The notes: generated from the letters alone by a model not told the origin. Positions 1-8,533 are shown, numbered from the stretch's first letter. The stretch: DNA of 51,162 nt from Cupriavidus taiwanensis (GCF_900249755.1 NZ_LT976853.1:3247370-3298531), one strand, 5' to 3'. A program made the numbers and translations.

Positions 1-316
1 AGCTTTCTTCGTTTCGTCAACCGTTTGCAGCAATCTTTTTTGCTGCCGTCAGCGCCGCGATCCCTTGCTGCACCAACCTTCCGGCCAACCCCGCAACCCT
101 TGCCGCGCCTGCCTTGCAGGGCCGCGTTGTGTTGCGAGGGGGCGAATAGTAGGCCGGTTTCGCCGCCCTTGCAACACCTTTGTCACGGCGCTCCGCTAAA
201 CGTTCCGCCGATCCTTGTGTAAGCCCTTGAACGGGAAAGGAAATTCGCGGCGGCCGAGGGGCGTGAGCGCCGCAATACCCCTGAACCCACCTCGGGTATT
301 CCCTGATGCCAGCGCT
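1..316. other. Intergenic region at left window edge
   Basis: No convincing gene is visible in these bases; the open frames here lack start signals and conserved motifs. It holds a 7-bp hairpin (GCAGCAA at 27-33 with TTGCTGC at 40-46) and another inverted repeat just past the enoyl-CoA hydratase stop (AATACCC at 274-280 with GGGTATT at 294-300). The second could stabilise the 3' end of that mRNA, but no U-run follows on the minus strand, so it is not a canonical terminator. Confidence 0.6.
15..20 (-). promoter_or_regulatory. Possible -35 box of a promoter pointing off the left edge
   Basis: Read on the minus strand, this site is TTGACG, followed by an A-rich spacer (GAAACGAAGAAAGCT). A -10 box at the usual 16-18 base distance would fall just outside the window. 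Strong stable-RNA promoters in Burkholderiales often have this look, so a tRNA, rRNA or highly expressed gene may lie to the left. That is an inference; only the -35-like half can be seen. Confidence 0.3.
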
Positions 317-1093
317 TCAACGATGCTGGAAATTCGGGCTGCGCTTCTCGACGAAGGCGGCCATGCCTTCCTTCTGGTCTTCGGTGGCGAAGGTGGCGTG
401 GAACAGCCGGCGCTCGAAATGAACGCCCTCTGCCAGCGTGGTCTCGTAGGCGGCGTTGACCGATTCCTTGATCATCATGACCACCGGCAGCGAGAACCCG
501 GCAATGGTCTCGGCCGCCGCCAGCACTTCGTCCAGCAGCTTGTCGGCCGGCACCACGCGCGACACCAGGCCCGCGCGCTCGGCTTCGGCGACGTCCATCA
601 TGCGCGAAGTCAGGCACAGGTCCATCGCCTTGGCCTTGGACACCGCACGCGGCAGCCGCTGCGTGCCGCCCGCGCCGGGCATGGTGCCCAGCTTGACCTC
701 GGGCTGCCCGAATTTCGCCGTATCCGCCGCGATGATGATGTCGCACATCATCGCCAGCTCGCAGCCGCCGCCCAGCGCATAGCCGGCCACGCCGGCGATC
801 ACCGGCTTGCGGATCTTGCGGATGGTTTCCCAGTTGCGGGTGATGTAGTCGCCCTTGTAGACATCCATGAAGGAGTACTTGGCCATCATGCCGATATCGG
901 CACCGGCGGCGAACGCGCGCTCGCTGCCGGTGATGACGATGGCACCGATACCCTCATCCTGGTCAAAGGCCGTCAACGCGGCGCCCAGTTCGTCCATCAG
1001 CGCATCGTTGAGCGCGTTCAGGGCCTTGGGCCGGTTCAGCGTGACCAGGCCAACGCGGCCCCGGGTCTCGACCAGGATGTTTTCGTACGGCAT
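317..1093 (-). CDS. Enoyl-CoA hydratase (crotonase family)
   Basis: The 258-residue protein is a full-length crotonase, expected to hydrate trans-2-enoyl-CoA to 3-hydroxyacyl-CoA in fatty acid or aromatic acid beta-oxidation. The oxyanion-hole region AFAAGADI lies near residues 60-67. Both catalytic glutamates of true hydratases are present: E112 in GGGCELAM and E132 in GQPEVKLGT, followed by PGAGGTQRL. The ATG at 1093 has a good ribosome binding site (GGAGAAGAC). It lies 87 bases downstream of the amino-acid transporter ATPase gene on the same strand and may be cotranscribed. The paaG gene on the other side of that transporter suggests a phenylacetate (PaaF-like) role, but a general short-chain hydratase is equally possible. 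Confidence 0.93.
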   Translation of the reverse strand: MPYENILVETRGRVGLVTLNRPKALNALNDALMDELGAALTAFDQDEGIGAIVITGSERAFAAGADIGMMAKYSFMDVYKGDYITRNWETIRKIRKPVIAGVAGYALGGGCELAMMCDIIIAADTAKFGQPEVKLGTMPGAGGTQRLPRAVSKAKAMDLCLTSRMMDVAEAERAGLVSRVVPADKLLDEVLAAAETIAGFSLPVVMMIKESVNAAYETTLAEGVHFERRLFHATFATEDQKEGMAAFVEKRSPNFQHR

Positions 1094-1180
1094 GTCTTCT
1101 CCTATGTATGGTCAGGCGGATGGCATCGTCGCCACCGGCTGCGGGCTATTCTGCCATCGGTTGCGGCGTGGCGGCGCCGG

Positions 1181-1990
1181 CTAGAGCATGTGTGCCAGGA
1201 ATTCGCGCGTGCGCGCGTGGGCGGGTGCCCCGAATACCTGGCCGGGCGGGCCTTCCTCGAGAATCCTGCCTTCGTCCATGAACACGACGTGGTTCGCCAC
1301 TTCCCGCGCAAACCCCATTTCATGGGTGACGACAAGCATGGTCATATGCTCTTCCGCGAGCTGGCGCATGGTGCGCAGCACCTCGCCGGTCAGTTCCGGG
1401 TCCAGCGCGGAAGTGGGCTCGTCGAACAGCATGATGTCGGGCTCCATCGCCAGCGCGCGCGCAATCGCCACGCGCTGCTTCTGGCCGCCGGACAGCCGCG
1501 CCGGGTAGCTGTCGCGCTTGGCCAGCAGGCCGACCTTGCGCAGCAGTTCCTCGGCCCTGGGAATAACCGCATCGCGCCGCAGCCCCTTGACGGTCACCGG
1601 CGCCTCGATGATGTTCTGCAGCACGGTCATGTGCGGGAACAGGTTGAACGACTGGAACACCATGCCCATCTTCCGGCAGATGCGGCGCACGTCCGCGTCC
1701 GCGACATAGCGCGCCGCGCCGTCGGGGCCGGGCGCGGCCAGCGTCTCGCCTTCGATCTGCAGGCTGCCGCGGTCGATCACCTCGAGATGGTTCAGGCAAC
1801 GCAGCAAGGTGCTCTTGCCCGATCCCGACGGGCCGATCACCGCGGTGACGTCGCCCTTGCGCAGGGTCAGCGAAACGCCGCGCAAGACCTGCAGCGGCCC
1901 GAACGACTTGACGATGTCCCGTGCCGCGATCATGACGCCGGGCGCATCGTGGGAAGGGGCGCCGTTCGGGCTAGTCATCATGTTTGGCAT
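1181..1990 (-). CDS. Amino-acid ABC transporter ATP-binding protein (GlnQ/HisP type)
   Basis: This is the ATPase subunit of a polar amino-acid importer, acting at the cytoplasmic face. In its 269 residues are Walker [10 protein letters not shown] (53-61), Q-loop [12 protein letters not shown] (about 110-121), signature [15 protein letters not shown] (166-180) and Walker [13 protein letters not shown]. Wording around the Q-loop and Walker B is typical of the PAAT family. The chosen ATG overlaps the end of the permease gene by 20 bases, which implies translational coupling. Two in-frame ATGs follow at codons 4 and 5, and none has a strong ribosome binding site. The substrate cannot be told from the ATPase. 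Confidence 0.95.
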   Translation of the reverse strand: MPNMMTSPNGAPSHDAPGVMIAARDIVKSFGPLQVLRGVSLTLRKGDVTAVIGPSGSGKSTLLRCLNHLEVIDRGSLQIEGETLAAPGPDGAARYVADADVRRICRKMGMVFQSFNLFPHMTVLQNIIEAPVTVKGLRRDAVIPRAEELLRKVGLLAKRDSYPARLSGGQKQRVAIARALAMEPDIMLFDEPTSALDPELTGEVLRTMRQLAEEHMTMLVVTHEMGFAREVANHVVFMDEGRILEEGPPGQVFGAPAHARTREFLAHML

Positions 1991-2624
1991 AGCGTTTTTC
2001 GAGATTCTGGAAGAACCAGGTCAGAATCAGCGTCATCACCAGGTAGAACAGCGCGGCGACGAGGAAAGGCGTGGTGGTGAAATCGCGCTGCACGATGCCG
2101 CGCGCGGTGCGCAGGATGTCGTTGAGGGCCAGCACGTAGATCAGCGATGTGTCCTTGATCAGCGTAATGGTCTCGTTGCTGACCGGCGGCAGCACGCGGC
2201 TGACCATCTGCGGCAGCACCACCCGCCGCATGGTCTGGAAGTACGTCATGCCCAGCGCCTTGCTGGCCTCATACTGGCCGCGGTCGACCGACTTGATCCC
2301 GGCGCGAAAGATTTCCGCGAAGTATGCGGCGTAGTTGAGCGCGAAGGCCACCACTGCCGCGGGAAAATCCGGCAGCCGCACGCCGATGACCGGCACGAAC
2401 GGCAGCGCGAAATAGATAAACAGCATCTGCAGCATCAGCGGCGTGCCGCGCATCAGCCAGATATAGCCGTTGACCAGGCCGCTCAGCAGCGGCCATGACG
2501 AAATGCGCGCCAGTGCCAGCGCAAGCCCGAGCGGCACCGACAGGGCGAGCGTGATGGCGAATAGCGTCAGCGTGACTTTGGCACCCTGCGCCAATGGCAG
2601 CAGAAGGGATAAGACGTAATCCAT
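1971..2624 (-). CDS. Amino-acid ABC transporter permease (HisM/GlnP type)
   Basis: A 217-residue inner-membrane permease of the polar amino-acid uptake family. Several hydrophobic segments are visible (about residues 15-40, 55-80, 85-105, 185-205). The coupling loop [21 protein letters not shown] (about 120-140) is the EAA motif that contacts the ATPase. Only one permease gene is present, so the transporter probably uses a homodimer. It follows the binding-protein gene after 103 bases, a spacer that holds a small hairpin (2675-2691), and overlaps the ATPase gene. No clear Shine-Dalgarno precedes the start. Confidence 0.94.
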   Translation of the reverse strand: MDYVLSLLLPLAQGAKVTLTLFAITLALSVPLGLALALARISSWPLLSGLVNGYIWLMRGTPLMLQMLFIYFALPFVPVIGVRLPDFPAAVVAFALNYAAYFAEIFRAGIKSVDRGQYEASKALGMTYFQTMRRVVLPQMVSRVLPPVSNETITLIKDTSLIYVLALNDILRTARGIVQRDFTTTPFLVAALFYLVMTLILTWFFQNLEKRYAKHDD

Positions 2625-2674
2625 GCTCGCGCTTACAGAAGGAGGTAGGCCCCGCGACGCCAGGCGAAAGGGTC

Positions 2675-2691
2675 GGGGGTGGCGTGCCCCC
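2675..2691 (-). promoter_or_regulatory. Stem-loop between binding-protein and permease genes
   Basis: GGGGG at 2675-2679 can pair with CCCCC at 2687-2691 around a 7-base loop. It lies between the genes for the binding lipoprotein and the permease. Such intercistronic hairpins often leave the binding-protein part of the mRNA more abundant than the rest. There is no U-run, so it is more likely an RNA-stability element than a terminator. This role is inferred. Confidence 0.3.
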
Positions 2692-2727
2692 GGTCCAAAC
2701 AGACAGGGGCGTCACGCCGGATCTGGA

Positions 2728-3519
2728 TTACTTGGTGATATCGGTGCCGAACCACTGCGTGGCGATACGCGCCGCGGTGCCGTCCTGCTTCATCGACGCC
2801 AGGGTCTGGTCGAGCTTGCCGAGCAGCTCGGCGTCATCCTTGCGCACGCCGACGCCGTATTCCTCGGTGCCGAAGTTTTCGTCCAGCACCCGGTATTCGC
2901 CGGCACGCTTGCTGATCAGGTAGCGGCCCACCACTTCATCCACCACGATCGCGTCGAGGCGGCCGGCCGACAGGTCCATCAGCGCCGTCACGTTATCGCC
3001 GAAGGTCTTGAGTTCCTTCAGGCTCGCGGCAACCTGGGCTTCCTTCTTGATGGCATCCACCGCGCTGCTGCCGTCCTGCGCGCCGACGATGCGGCCGGCC
3101 AGGTCAGCCTTGGCCTTCACCGGCGACTGGGCGCCGACGATCACGATCTGGTGGTTGGTCATGTAGGGCGCGGTAAAGCTGATGTTCTTCTTGCGCTCTT
3201 CGGTAATGGTCAGCCCGTTCCACAGCACATCCACGCGCTTGCCGTTCAGCTCCGCCTCCTTGGCGCTCCAGTCGATCGGCTTGAACTCGACCGTCATGCC
3301 GAGACGGCGGCTGGCCTCCTTGGCCATATCGATATCGAAGCCGACCAGCTCATTATTGGCATCGCGGAAACCCATCGGCGGGAAATTGTCGTCCAGCCCC
3401 ACGACGATCTTGGCGGCCGTATCCGTGCCGGCGGCCGGTGCGGGGGCGGACTCTTTCTTGCCGCACGCGGCGAACAGCGCGACCGAGGAGATCAGGAGCA
3501 ATGCAGCGAATTTCTTCAT
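2728..3519 (-). CDS. Amino-acid-binding lipoprotein of ABC importer (SBP family 3)
   Basis: The 263-residue protein begins with a lipoprotein signal peptide ending in the lipobox LFAAC (Cys19), so it should be tethered in the periplasm. The mature part follows the family 3 binding-protein pattern: KIVVGLDDNFPPMGFRD near residues 38-54, then GFDIDMAKEASRRLG, and a distal LDAIVVDEVVGRY. Family members bind polar or charged amino acids; this one cannot be assigned further. It is the first gene of the transporter operon and is divergent from the paa genes. A second Cys is absent after the lipobox, so no disulfide is expected. Confidence 0.94.
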   Translation of the reverse strand: MKKFAALLLISSVALFAACGKKESAPAPAAGTDTAAKIVVGLDDNFPPMGFRDANNELVGFDIDMAKEASRRLGMTVEFKPIDWSAKEAELNGKRVDVLWNGLTITEERKKNISFTAPYMTNHQIVIVGAQSPVKAKADLAGRIVGAQDGSSAVDAIKKEAQVAASLKELKTFGDNVTALMDLSAGRLDAIVVDEVVGRYLISKRAGEYRVLDENFGTEEYGVGVRKDDAELLGKLDQTLASMKQDGTAARIATQWFGTDITK

Positions 3520-3698
3520 AGGATTTCCAATGCGAATGGGAGAGCGCGCCGGGCTTCGCTCGCGCAGGCCGGCGGGGTTTCAGATTGTTGTTGGCAGCGC
3601 GATTATAGAGCGGTGCCGTCGGCCGGCATTGCGCTGCGACCGCCATTTGCGCCGATCTCGTCCTACCCGCGGGCAAAAATTGATGCTAACATTTGCCG

Positions 3699-3712
3699 AC
3701 CGACTGGTCGGT
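3699..3712. promoter_or_regulatory. TetR-type palindromic operator in the paa promoter region
   Basis: ACCGACTGGTCGGT is an inverted repeat with 6-base arms (ACCGAC / GTCGGT) and a 2-base centre. It lies between a weak -35-like TTGCCG (3693-3698) and an AT-rich -10-like TATTTT (3714-3719), about 75 bases before paaG, which is where a repressor site would work. Palindromes of this style are bound by TetR-family regulators of acyl-CoA and aromatic degradation, for example PaaR-type proteins. No TetR gene is in the window. The regulator assignment is inference. Confidence 0.5.
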
Positions 3713-3785
3713 TTATTTTAGAGAGGCATCAGCCCGTACCGACCGCAAGCCTGGAGTCATCGATTCCATCCGGCAGGAGACAACC

Positions 3786-4610
3786 ATGCCCCCGACGTCC
3801 ACGCCCGCTGGCCAGCCGGTCAGCATCGAGAGCGGCCCCATCCTGCTGGCCTGGCAGGGACCGGTCGCGGTCATCACGCTGAATCGTCCCGACAAGCTCA
3901 ACAGCTTCACCCGCGCCATGCACCAGGCGCTGCAGCAGGCGCTCGACCACGTCGAGGCCGGCGGCGCCCGGGCCCTGCTGCTGACGGGTGCGGGCCGCGG
4001 CTTCTGCGCCGGGCAAGACCTGGCCGACCTGGATTTCACCCCCGGCCACATGACCGACCTGGGCGAGCTGATCGATACCTGGTTCAACCCGCTGATCCGC
4101 CGGCTGCAGGCGCTGCCGCTGCCGGTGGTGGCGGCGGTCAACGGCACCGCGGCCGGTGCCGGCGCCAACCTGGCGCTGGCCTGCGACATGGTGCTGGCAG
4201 CGCGCTCCGCCAGCTTTATCCAGGCCTTCGTCAAGATCGGGCTCGTGCCGGATTCGGGCGGCACCTGGCTGCTGCCGCAGCGCATCGGCATGGCCCGCGC
4301 ACTGGGCCTGGCCATGACCGGCGAGCGCCTGAGCGCCGAGGATGCCGAAGCCTGGGGCCTGGTGTGGCAGACCATGGACGATCCGCTGCTGCCGGAACAG
4401 GCGCTGGCGCTGGCCACCCACCTGGCCGCGCAGCCGACGCGCGCGCTGGCCGCGATCAAGCGCGCCATGTATGCCAGCACCACCTCCACGCTCGACGCCC
4501 AGCTCGACCTGGAACGCGACCTGCAGCGCGAGCTTGGCCAGTCGGCCGACTATGCGGAGGGGGTCAACGCCTTCCTCGGCAAGCGCGCCCCGCACTTCAC
4601 CGGCAAGTAG
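3786..4610 (+). CDS. paaG: PaaG-type ring-epoxide isomerase (crotonase family)
   Basis: The 274-residue protein matches PaaG, which isomerises ring-1,2-epoxyphenylacetyl-CoA to the oxepin in aerobic phenylacetate degradation. It has GRGFCAGQDL near residues 75-84 and the diagnostic GLVPDSGGTWLLP, whose Asp replaces the second catalytic Glu of hydratases. The ATG at 3786 is chosen because CAGGAG lies 5 bases upstream; the frame is open further upstream but without a start signal. It is first in a paaG-paaI-paaK run, 39 bases before paaI. The N-terminus is about ten residues longer than in E. coli PaaG. Confidence 0.92.
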   Translation: MPPTSTPAGQPVSIESGPILLAWQGPVAVITLNRPDKLNSFTRAMHQALQQALDHVEAGGARALLLTGAGRGFCAGQDLADLDFTPGHMTDLGELIDTWFNPLIRRLQALPLPVVAAVNGTAAGAGANLALACDMVLAARSASFIQAFVKIGLVPDSGGTWLLPQRIGMARALGLAMTGERLSAEDAEAWGLVWQTMDDPLLPEQALALATHLAAQPTRALAAIKRAMYASTTSTLDAQLDLERDLQRELGQSADYAEGVNAFLGKRAPHFTGK

Positions 4611-4649
4611 ACCGCGGGCCTGCCCCGCATCCCCAGACAGGAGACCAGC

Positions 4650-5102
4650 TTGAAACAGGACCCCCAGGCCCTTGCGGAAGCCGCCGCGGCCGCGATGTAT
4701 GAAGCCGACACCTGCAGCCGCTGGCTGGGCATCACGGTCGAGGCGGTGCGGCCGGGCTATGCGCGGCTGACCATGCCGGTGCGCAGGGAATTCCTCAACG
4801 GCCACGGCATCTGCCACGGCGGCCTGATGTTTACGCTGGCCGATTCCGCTTTTGCTTTTGCCTGCAACAGCCATAACATCAACACCGTGGCGGCCGGCTG
4901 CAGCATCGAATTCCTGCGGCCCGTGCACGGCGACGACGTGCTCACCGCCGAAGCCACCGAGCAGGTCCTGTCGGGCCGGCATGGCATCTACGATATCCGC
5001 GTGACCAATGCCGCGGGCCAGGTGGTGGCGATGTTCCGCGGCAAGTCGGCGCAGATCAAGGGACACGTGGTGCCGCCGCCCGATGGCACCGAAGGCGCCT
5101 GA
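4650..5102 (+). CDS. paaI: Hydroxyphenylacetyl-CoA thioesterase PaaI
   Basis: A 150-residue hotdog-fold thioesterase that hydrolyses ring-hydroxylated phenylacetyl-CoA and rescues CoA from dead-end products of the phenylacetate pathway. The signature NGHGICHGGLMFTLADSAF (residues 50-68) carries the catalytic Asp65 of the HGG...LAD motif. The start is TTG at 4650, preceded by ACAGGAGACC at ideal distance; no ATG in frame fits. The use of TTG may hold its level below that of its neighbours. It lies between paaG and paaK in one operon. Confidence 0.93.
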   Translation: MKQDPQALAEAAAAAMYEADTCSRWLGITVEAVRPGYARLTMPVRREFLNGHGICHGGLMFTLADSAFAFACNSHNINTVAAGCSIEFLRPVHGDDVLTAEATEQVLSGRHGIYDIRVTNAAGQVVAMFRGKSAQIKGHVVPPPDGTEGA

Positions 5103-5151
5103 GCAAGGCCTGCAAGACACTGACGACCAACGCCCCCGTGCAGGAGACCCC

Positions 5152-6456
5152 ATGAGCACGCGCCTGACCGATCTGCCCCTGGACCCGATCGAGACCGCCA
5201 GCCGCGCCGAGTTGCAGGCGTTGCAGCTGGAGCGCCTGAGATGGTCGCTCCACCACGCCTACGCCAATTCGCCGGTCTACCGGCGCAAGTTCGACCAGGC
5301 CGGCGTGCACCCGGACCAGCTGCGATCGCTGGCCGACCTGGCCCGCTTTCCGTTCACCAGCAAGCAGGACCTGCGCGACAACTACCCGTTCGGCATGTTC
5401 GCCGTGCCGCAGGACCGGGTGGCGCGCATCCATGCCTCGTCCGGCACCACCGGCAAGCCCACCGTGGTCGGCTACACGCTGCAGGACATCGACAACTGGG
5501 CCACGGTGATGGCGCGCTCGATCCGCGCCTCGGGCGCGCGGCGCGGCGACAAGGTGCACATCAGCTACGGCTACGGACTCTTCACCGGCGGGCTGGGCGC
5601 GCACTACGGGGTCGAGAAGGCCGGCCTGACCGCGATCCCGTTCGGCGGCGGCCAGACCGAGCGGCAGGTGCAGCTGATCCAGGACTTCGGGCCCGAGGTG
5701 ATCATGGTGACCCCCAGCTACATGCTGGCGATCGCCGATGAATTCGAGCGCCAGGGCATCGACCCGGCCAGCACTTCGCTGCGCGTAGGGATCTTCGGCG
5801 CCGAGCCGTGGACGCCGGAGATGCGGCTGGCGATCGAGAAGCGCATGGGCATTTCGGCGGTCGACATCTATGGCCTGTCGGAGGTAATGGGGCCGGGCGT
5901 GGCCAACGAATGCGCCGAGACCAAGGACGGCCCGACCATCTGGGAAGACCATTTCTACCCCGAGATCATCGATCCGGACACCGGCGCGGTGCTGCCCGAC
6001 GGCGAGTTCGGCGAACTGGTGTTCACCTCGCTGACCAAGGAAGCGATGCCGGTGGTGCGCTACCGTACGCGCGACCTGACCCGGCTGCTGCCGGGCACGG
6101 CACGCGCGGCATTTCGCCGCATGGAGAAGGTCACTGGCCGGACCGACGACATGATGATCGTGCGCGGCGTCAACGTGTTCCCGTCGCAGATCGAGGAACT
6201 GATCCTGCGCCATGCCGAGCTGGCGCCGCACTACCAGTGCGTGCTGGCCAAGGACGGCCACATGGATACGCTGACGGTGCGGGTCGAATGCGCGCATGGC
6301 AGCGACACGGCGCGCTCGCAGGGCGCGCGCGAGCGCCTGGCGCACGAGATCAAGTCTTATATCGGCGTGAGCGCCGGCATCGAGGTGCTGCCCGAGGGCG
6401 GGATCGAACGGTCGGTGGGGAAGGCGAAGCGGATCGTGGACCAGCGCGGCCGCTGA
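5152..6456 (+). CDS. paaK: Phenylacetate-CoA ligase
   Basis: The 434-residue enzyme activates phenylacetate to phenylacetyl-CoA with ATP, the first pathway step. The AMP-binding loop IHASSGTTGKPTVVGYT holds the P-loop at residues 96-103. YGLSEVMGPGVANEC follows, and TGRTDDMMIVRGVNVFPSQIEE marks the hinge to the C-terminal domain, all as in PaaK. The ATG at 5152 has CAGGAGACCCC just upstream. The neighbours paaG and paaI fit, but the oxygenase paaABCDE, paaZ and paaJ are not here, so the pathway must be split over several loci. A repeat hairpin follows the stop. Confidence 0.95.
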   Translation: MSTRLTDLPLDPIETASRAELQALQLERLRWSLHHAYANSPVYRRKFDQAGVHPDQLRSLADLARFPFTSKQDLRDNYPFGMFAVPQDRVARIHASSGTTGKPTVVGYTLQDIDNWATVMARSIRASGARRGDKVHISYGYGLFTGGLGAHYGVEKAGLTAIPFGGGQTERQVQLIQDFGPEVIMVTPSYMLAIADEFERQGIDPASTSLRVGIFGAEPWTPEMRLAIEKRMGISAVDIYGLSEVMGPGVANECAETKDGPTIWEDHFYPEIIDPDTGAVLPDGEFGELVFTSLTKEAMPVVRYRTRDLTRLLPGTARAAFRRMEKVTGRTDDMMIVRGVNVFPSQIEELILRHAELAPHYQCVLAKDGHMDTLTVRVECAHGSDTARSQGARERLAHEIKSYIGVSAGIEVLPEGGIERSVGKAKRIVDQRGR

Positions 6457-6473
6457 ATCCGCTGGCTTTTTCT

Positions 6474-6495
6474 CCTCTCCCATAAATGGGAGAGG
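6474..6495. repeat. Dispersed palindrome, variant copy (CTCTCCC family)
   Basis: A perfect hairpin with 10-base arms (CCTCTCCCAT / ATGGGAGAGG) and a 2-base AA loop. It lies between the convergent 3' ends of paaK and mltA. It is the most diverged member of a family also found at 14591, 14687, 19781 and 51146. It may serve as a bidirectional mRNA 3'-end element, although no U-run follows. Confidence 0.7.
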
Positions 6496-6529
6496 GGAGA
6501 CAACATTCGTAGTGTTGGTTCTGTCGCAA

Positions 6530-7675
6530 TCAGCTGCGCGGCATCAGCACCCACATCCTGCCGCCCTGCTTCATCCGTCCGGCGGTCTCGCCGGCGGCAT
6601 CGCCGGCGCCCCAGAAGAAGTCCGCACGCACGCCGCCCTTGATGGCGCTGCCGGTGTCCTGCGCGAACATCAGGCGCTGGATCGGCTCGGTCGACAGCGG
6701 GCGCGTGGTCGACAGGAACACCGGCACGCCAAGCGGGATCGTGGCGGGGTCGACCGCGATCGAGCGCTCCGCGGTCAGCGGCACGCCCAGCGCGCCCACC
6801 GGGCCGTCGTTGCCGGGCGGCAGCTCGCGGAAGAAGACAAAGCGCGGATTGATGTTGAGCATCTCCTCGACGCGGCCGGGATTGGCGCGCGCCCACGCCT
6901 TGATGCCCTGCATGGTGGCCTGCGCCGGGGTGATCTCGCCGCGGTCCAGCAGCCATTTGCCGAACGAGCGGAACGGCTGGTCGTTGGTGCCGCCGAAGCC
7001 CACCCGCATCATGCTGCCATCCGCCATGCGGATGCGGCCCGAGCCCTGGATCTGCAGGAAGGCGGCCTCGACCGCGTCGTCGACCCAGACCAGCTCGTTG
7101 CCGCGCATGGCCGGGTTCTGCAGCAACTCGGCGCGCGCCGGCAGTGCGCGGTTGCCGAACTGCGCCGGCTTGCGGTACAGCGGCACCTGGAAGCGGCCCT
7201 GGCGCGTGCGCGAGCCGTGCAGGATCGGCTCGTAGTAGCCGGTGATCAGGCCGCTGTCGCTGCCGTCGCCGTTGACCACGCGGTACGGCTGGAAGTTGCT
7301 CTCGAAGTACGCGCGCATGGCGTTGATGTCGCCGGCGTTGACCATCATGCCGGCGGCGCAGGCGCGGCTCCATTCGGCGCGCTTCTTCAGCGCCTGGCAG
7401 CTTTGCTGCAGCGCCGGCCACGCGGCGCGCACGTCGTCCTGGGCCCAGCCGCCGATCTCGGCCCAGCTGGCCGCCTGCAGCCGGCCCTTCTGCGACGACG
7501 CCGTCGGCGGCGCGGTGCCGGACGGGGCGGTCTCGATGCGCGGCGGCGGGCCGCTCATGCAGCCGGCCAGCAGCACCGCGGCGCCGGCCAGCGCAAGCCA
7601 GCCGCGCATGCGGCGCGGCCGCGAGGAAGAAACCTGGGAAACCTGTGGAATCGGGAAAGCGTCCGCGTATGCCAT
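6530..7675 (-). CDS. mltA: Membrane-bound lytic murein transglycosylase A
   Basis: MltA cleaves the glycan strands of murein and forms 1,6-anhydro ends at the inner face of the outer membrane. The sequence shows the MltA domain with LITGYYEP and a C-terminal 3D domain (FAQDTGSAIKGGVRADFFWG), which carries the catalytic Asp. A lipobox LLAGC follows a hydrophobic run, so it is a lipoprotein. The start is uncertain: ATG at 7675 gives 381 residues with a 22-residue extension, while ATG at 7609 puts the signal peptide right at the N-terminus. Neither has a good Shine-Dalgarno. The gene faces paaK and is divergent from the small membrane protein. Confidence 0.9.
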   Translation of the reverse strand: MAYADAFPIPQVSQVSSSRPRRMRGWLALAGAAVLLAGCMSGPPPRIETAPSGTAPPTASSQKGRLQAASWAEIGGWAQDDVRAAWPALQQSCQALKKRAEWSRACAAGMMVNAGDINAMRAYFESNFQPYRVVNGDGSDSGLITGYYEPILHGSRTRQGRFQVPLYRKPAQFGNRALPARAELLQNPAMRGNELVWVDDAVEAAFLQIQGSGRIRMADGSMMRVGFGGTNDQPFRSFGKWLLDRGEITPAQATMQGIKAWARANPGRVEEMLNINPRFVFFRELPPGNDGPVGALGVPLTAERSIAVDPATIPLGVPVFLSTTRPLSTEPIQRLMFAQDTGSAIKGGVRADFFWGAGDAAGETAGRMKQGGRMWVLMPRS

Positions 7676-7800
7676 CTTGCTATTGTTCAAAGTCCTGGAA
7701 GGCGCAGCCTGCAGGGCCGCATTCCGCTGGAATGCCCCTACAATGCCACCGTCATCCCTCAACCACCGCCTGCGCCCCCGCGGGCCGCGCTGCATCTGCC

Positions 7801-8016
7801 ATGAGCAAGTTCTTCGAAGCCCATCCCATGCTGCTGTTCGCCCTGGAAGCCGGCGTGGCGCTGTTCCTGCTGATCTTTATCGTGGTCTGGACCATGGGCA
7901 CGGCGAAAAAGCACCCGCGTCCCACCCGCGCGCCGTCGGAGCACCCGTCGCGCCAGCCGGCGCCGGGCGACACGCAAGCGCCGCCGCAGGATCAGGACAG
8001 CGCACCGCGCCCGTAG
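7801..8016 (+). CDS. Small single-span membrane protein, unknown function
   Basis: A 71-residue protein with one hydrophobic helix (about residues 10-32, LLFALEAGVALFLLIFIVVW) and a hydrophilic tail rich in Pro, Gln and Asp. I do not recognise the family. The N-terminus is short, without a cleavage site, so it is probably anchored with the tail in the cytoplasm or periplasm. It lies between mltA and apaG and ends 13 bases before the apaG stop on the other strand. A -10-like TACAAT at 7739-7744 could be its promoter. The coding call rests on clean codon use and the clear helix. Confidence 0.65.
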   Translation: MSKFFEAHPMLLFALEAGVALFLLIFIVVWTMGTAKKHPRPTRAPSEHPSRQPAPGDTQAPPQDQDSAPRP

Positions 8017-8029
8017 GTTCCCCGCGCGC

Positions 8030-8404
8030 TCAGTGCAGCATGCGCGGCAGCACCAGCGCGAATTCCGGAATCGGCACCTCGAAGCGGTGGCCGTCCTCGG
8101 CCACGCAGAAGTATTCGCCCTTCATCGAGCCCACCGGGGTCGAGATGGTGGCCCAGCTGGTGTACTCGAAATGCTCGCCCGGCTTGAGCAGCGGCTGGTG
8201 GCCGACCACCCCCAGGCCGGCGACTTCCTGGGTGCCGTTGTCGCTGTCCGTGATGATCCAGTGGCGCGAGATCAGCTGTGCCGCGACCTCGCCGGTATTG
8301 TGGATGGTGATGGTATAGGCGAAGGCGTGGCGCCCGCGCTCTGGGTCGGACTGGTCCGGCAGGTACTGGGTGCGTACCGAGACGGAGAAAGCGTACTCGC
8401 TCAT
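8030..8404 (-). CDS. apaG: ApaG domain protein
   Basis: The 124-residue length and pattern match ApaG, a fibronectin-III-like fold of uncertain function linked in other bacteria to Co2+ and Mg2+ phenotypes. Visible marks are FAYTITIHNTGEVAAQLISRHW (about residues 27-48), the glycine motif GLGVVGHQPLLKPGE and SWATISTPVGSMKGEY. The ATG at 8404 gives the standard N-terminus MSEYAFSV; the frame continues upstream without a start signal. It is divergent from rpe. Confidence 0.94.
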   Translation of the reverse strand: MSEYAFSVSVRTQYLPDQSDPERGRHAFAYTITIHNTGEVAAQLISRHWIITDSDNGTQEVAGLGVVGHQPLLKPGEHFEYTSWATISTPVGSMKGEYFCVAEDGHRFEVPIPEFALVLPRMLH

Positions 8405-8527
8405 TTGGGCAGGGCCGGCGGCGGGAGCGGCCGGCAGGGAAAGGGGTAGCCGCATTGTGCGGGATGGGCGCGGGACGGGCAAGAGCACAGGCCAGGGCCA
8501 GCCGGACGCGATCGCCCGGGGCGGGCG

Positions 8528-8533
8528 TAGAAT
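8528..8533 (+). promoter_or_regulatory. Probable -10 box upstream of rpe
   Basis: TAGAAT matches the sigma-70 -10 consensus in five of six positions. It lies in the 265-base divergent spacer between apaG and rpe, 136 bases before the rpe start. The -35 region is weak (GC-rich), so this is a candidate only. Confidence 0.35.

Noticed and set aside
215..2080. Plus-strand open frame of 621 codons at the left end
   Set aside because: Opposes the enoyl-CoA hydratase and transporter ATPase genes, which show full motif sets on the minus strand.
2639..2646. Perfect plus-strand Shine-Dalgarno GAAGGAGGT
   Set aside because: No plausible plus-strand gene follows; the region is covered by the minus-strand binding-protein gene.
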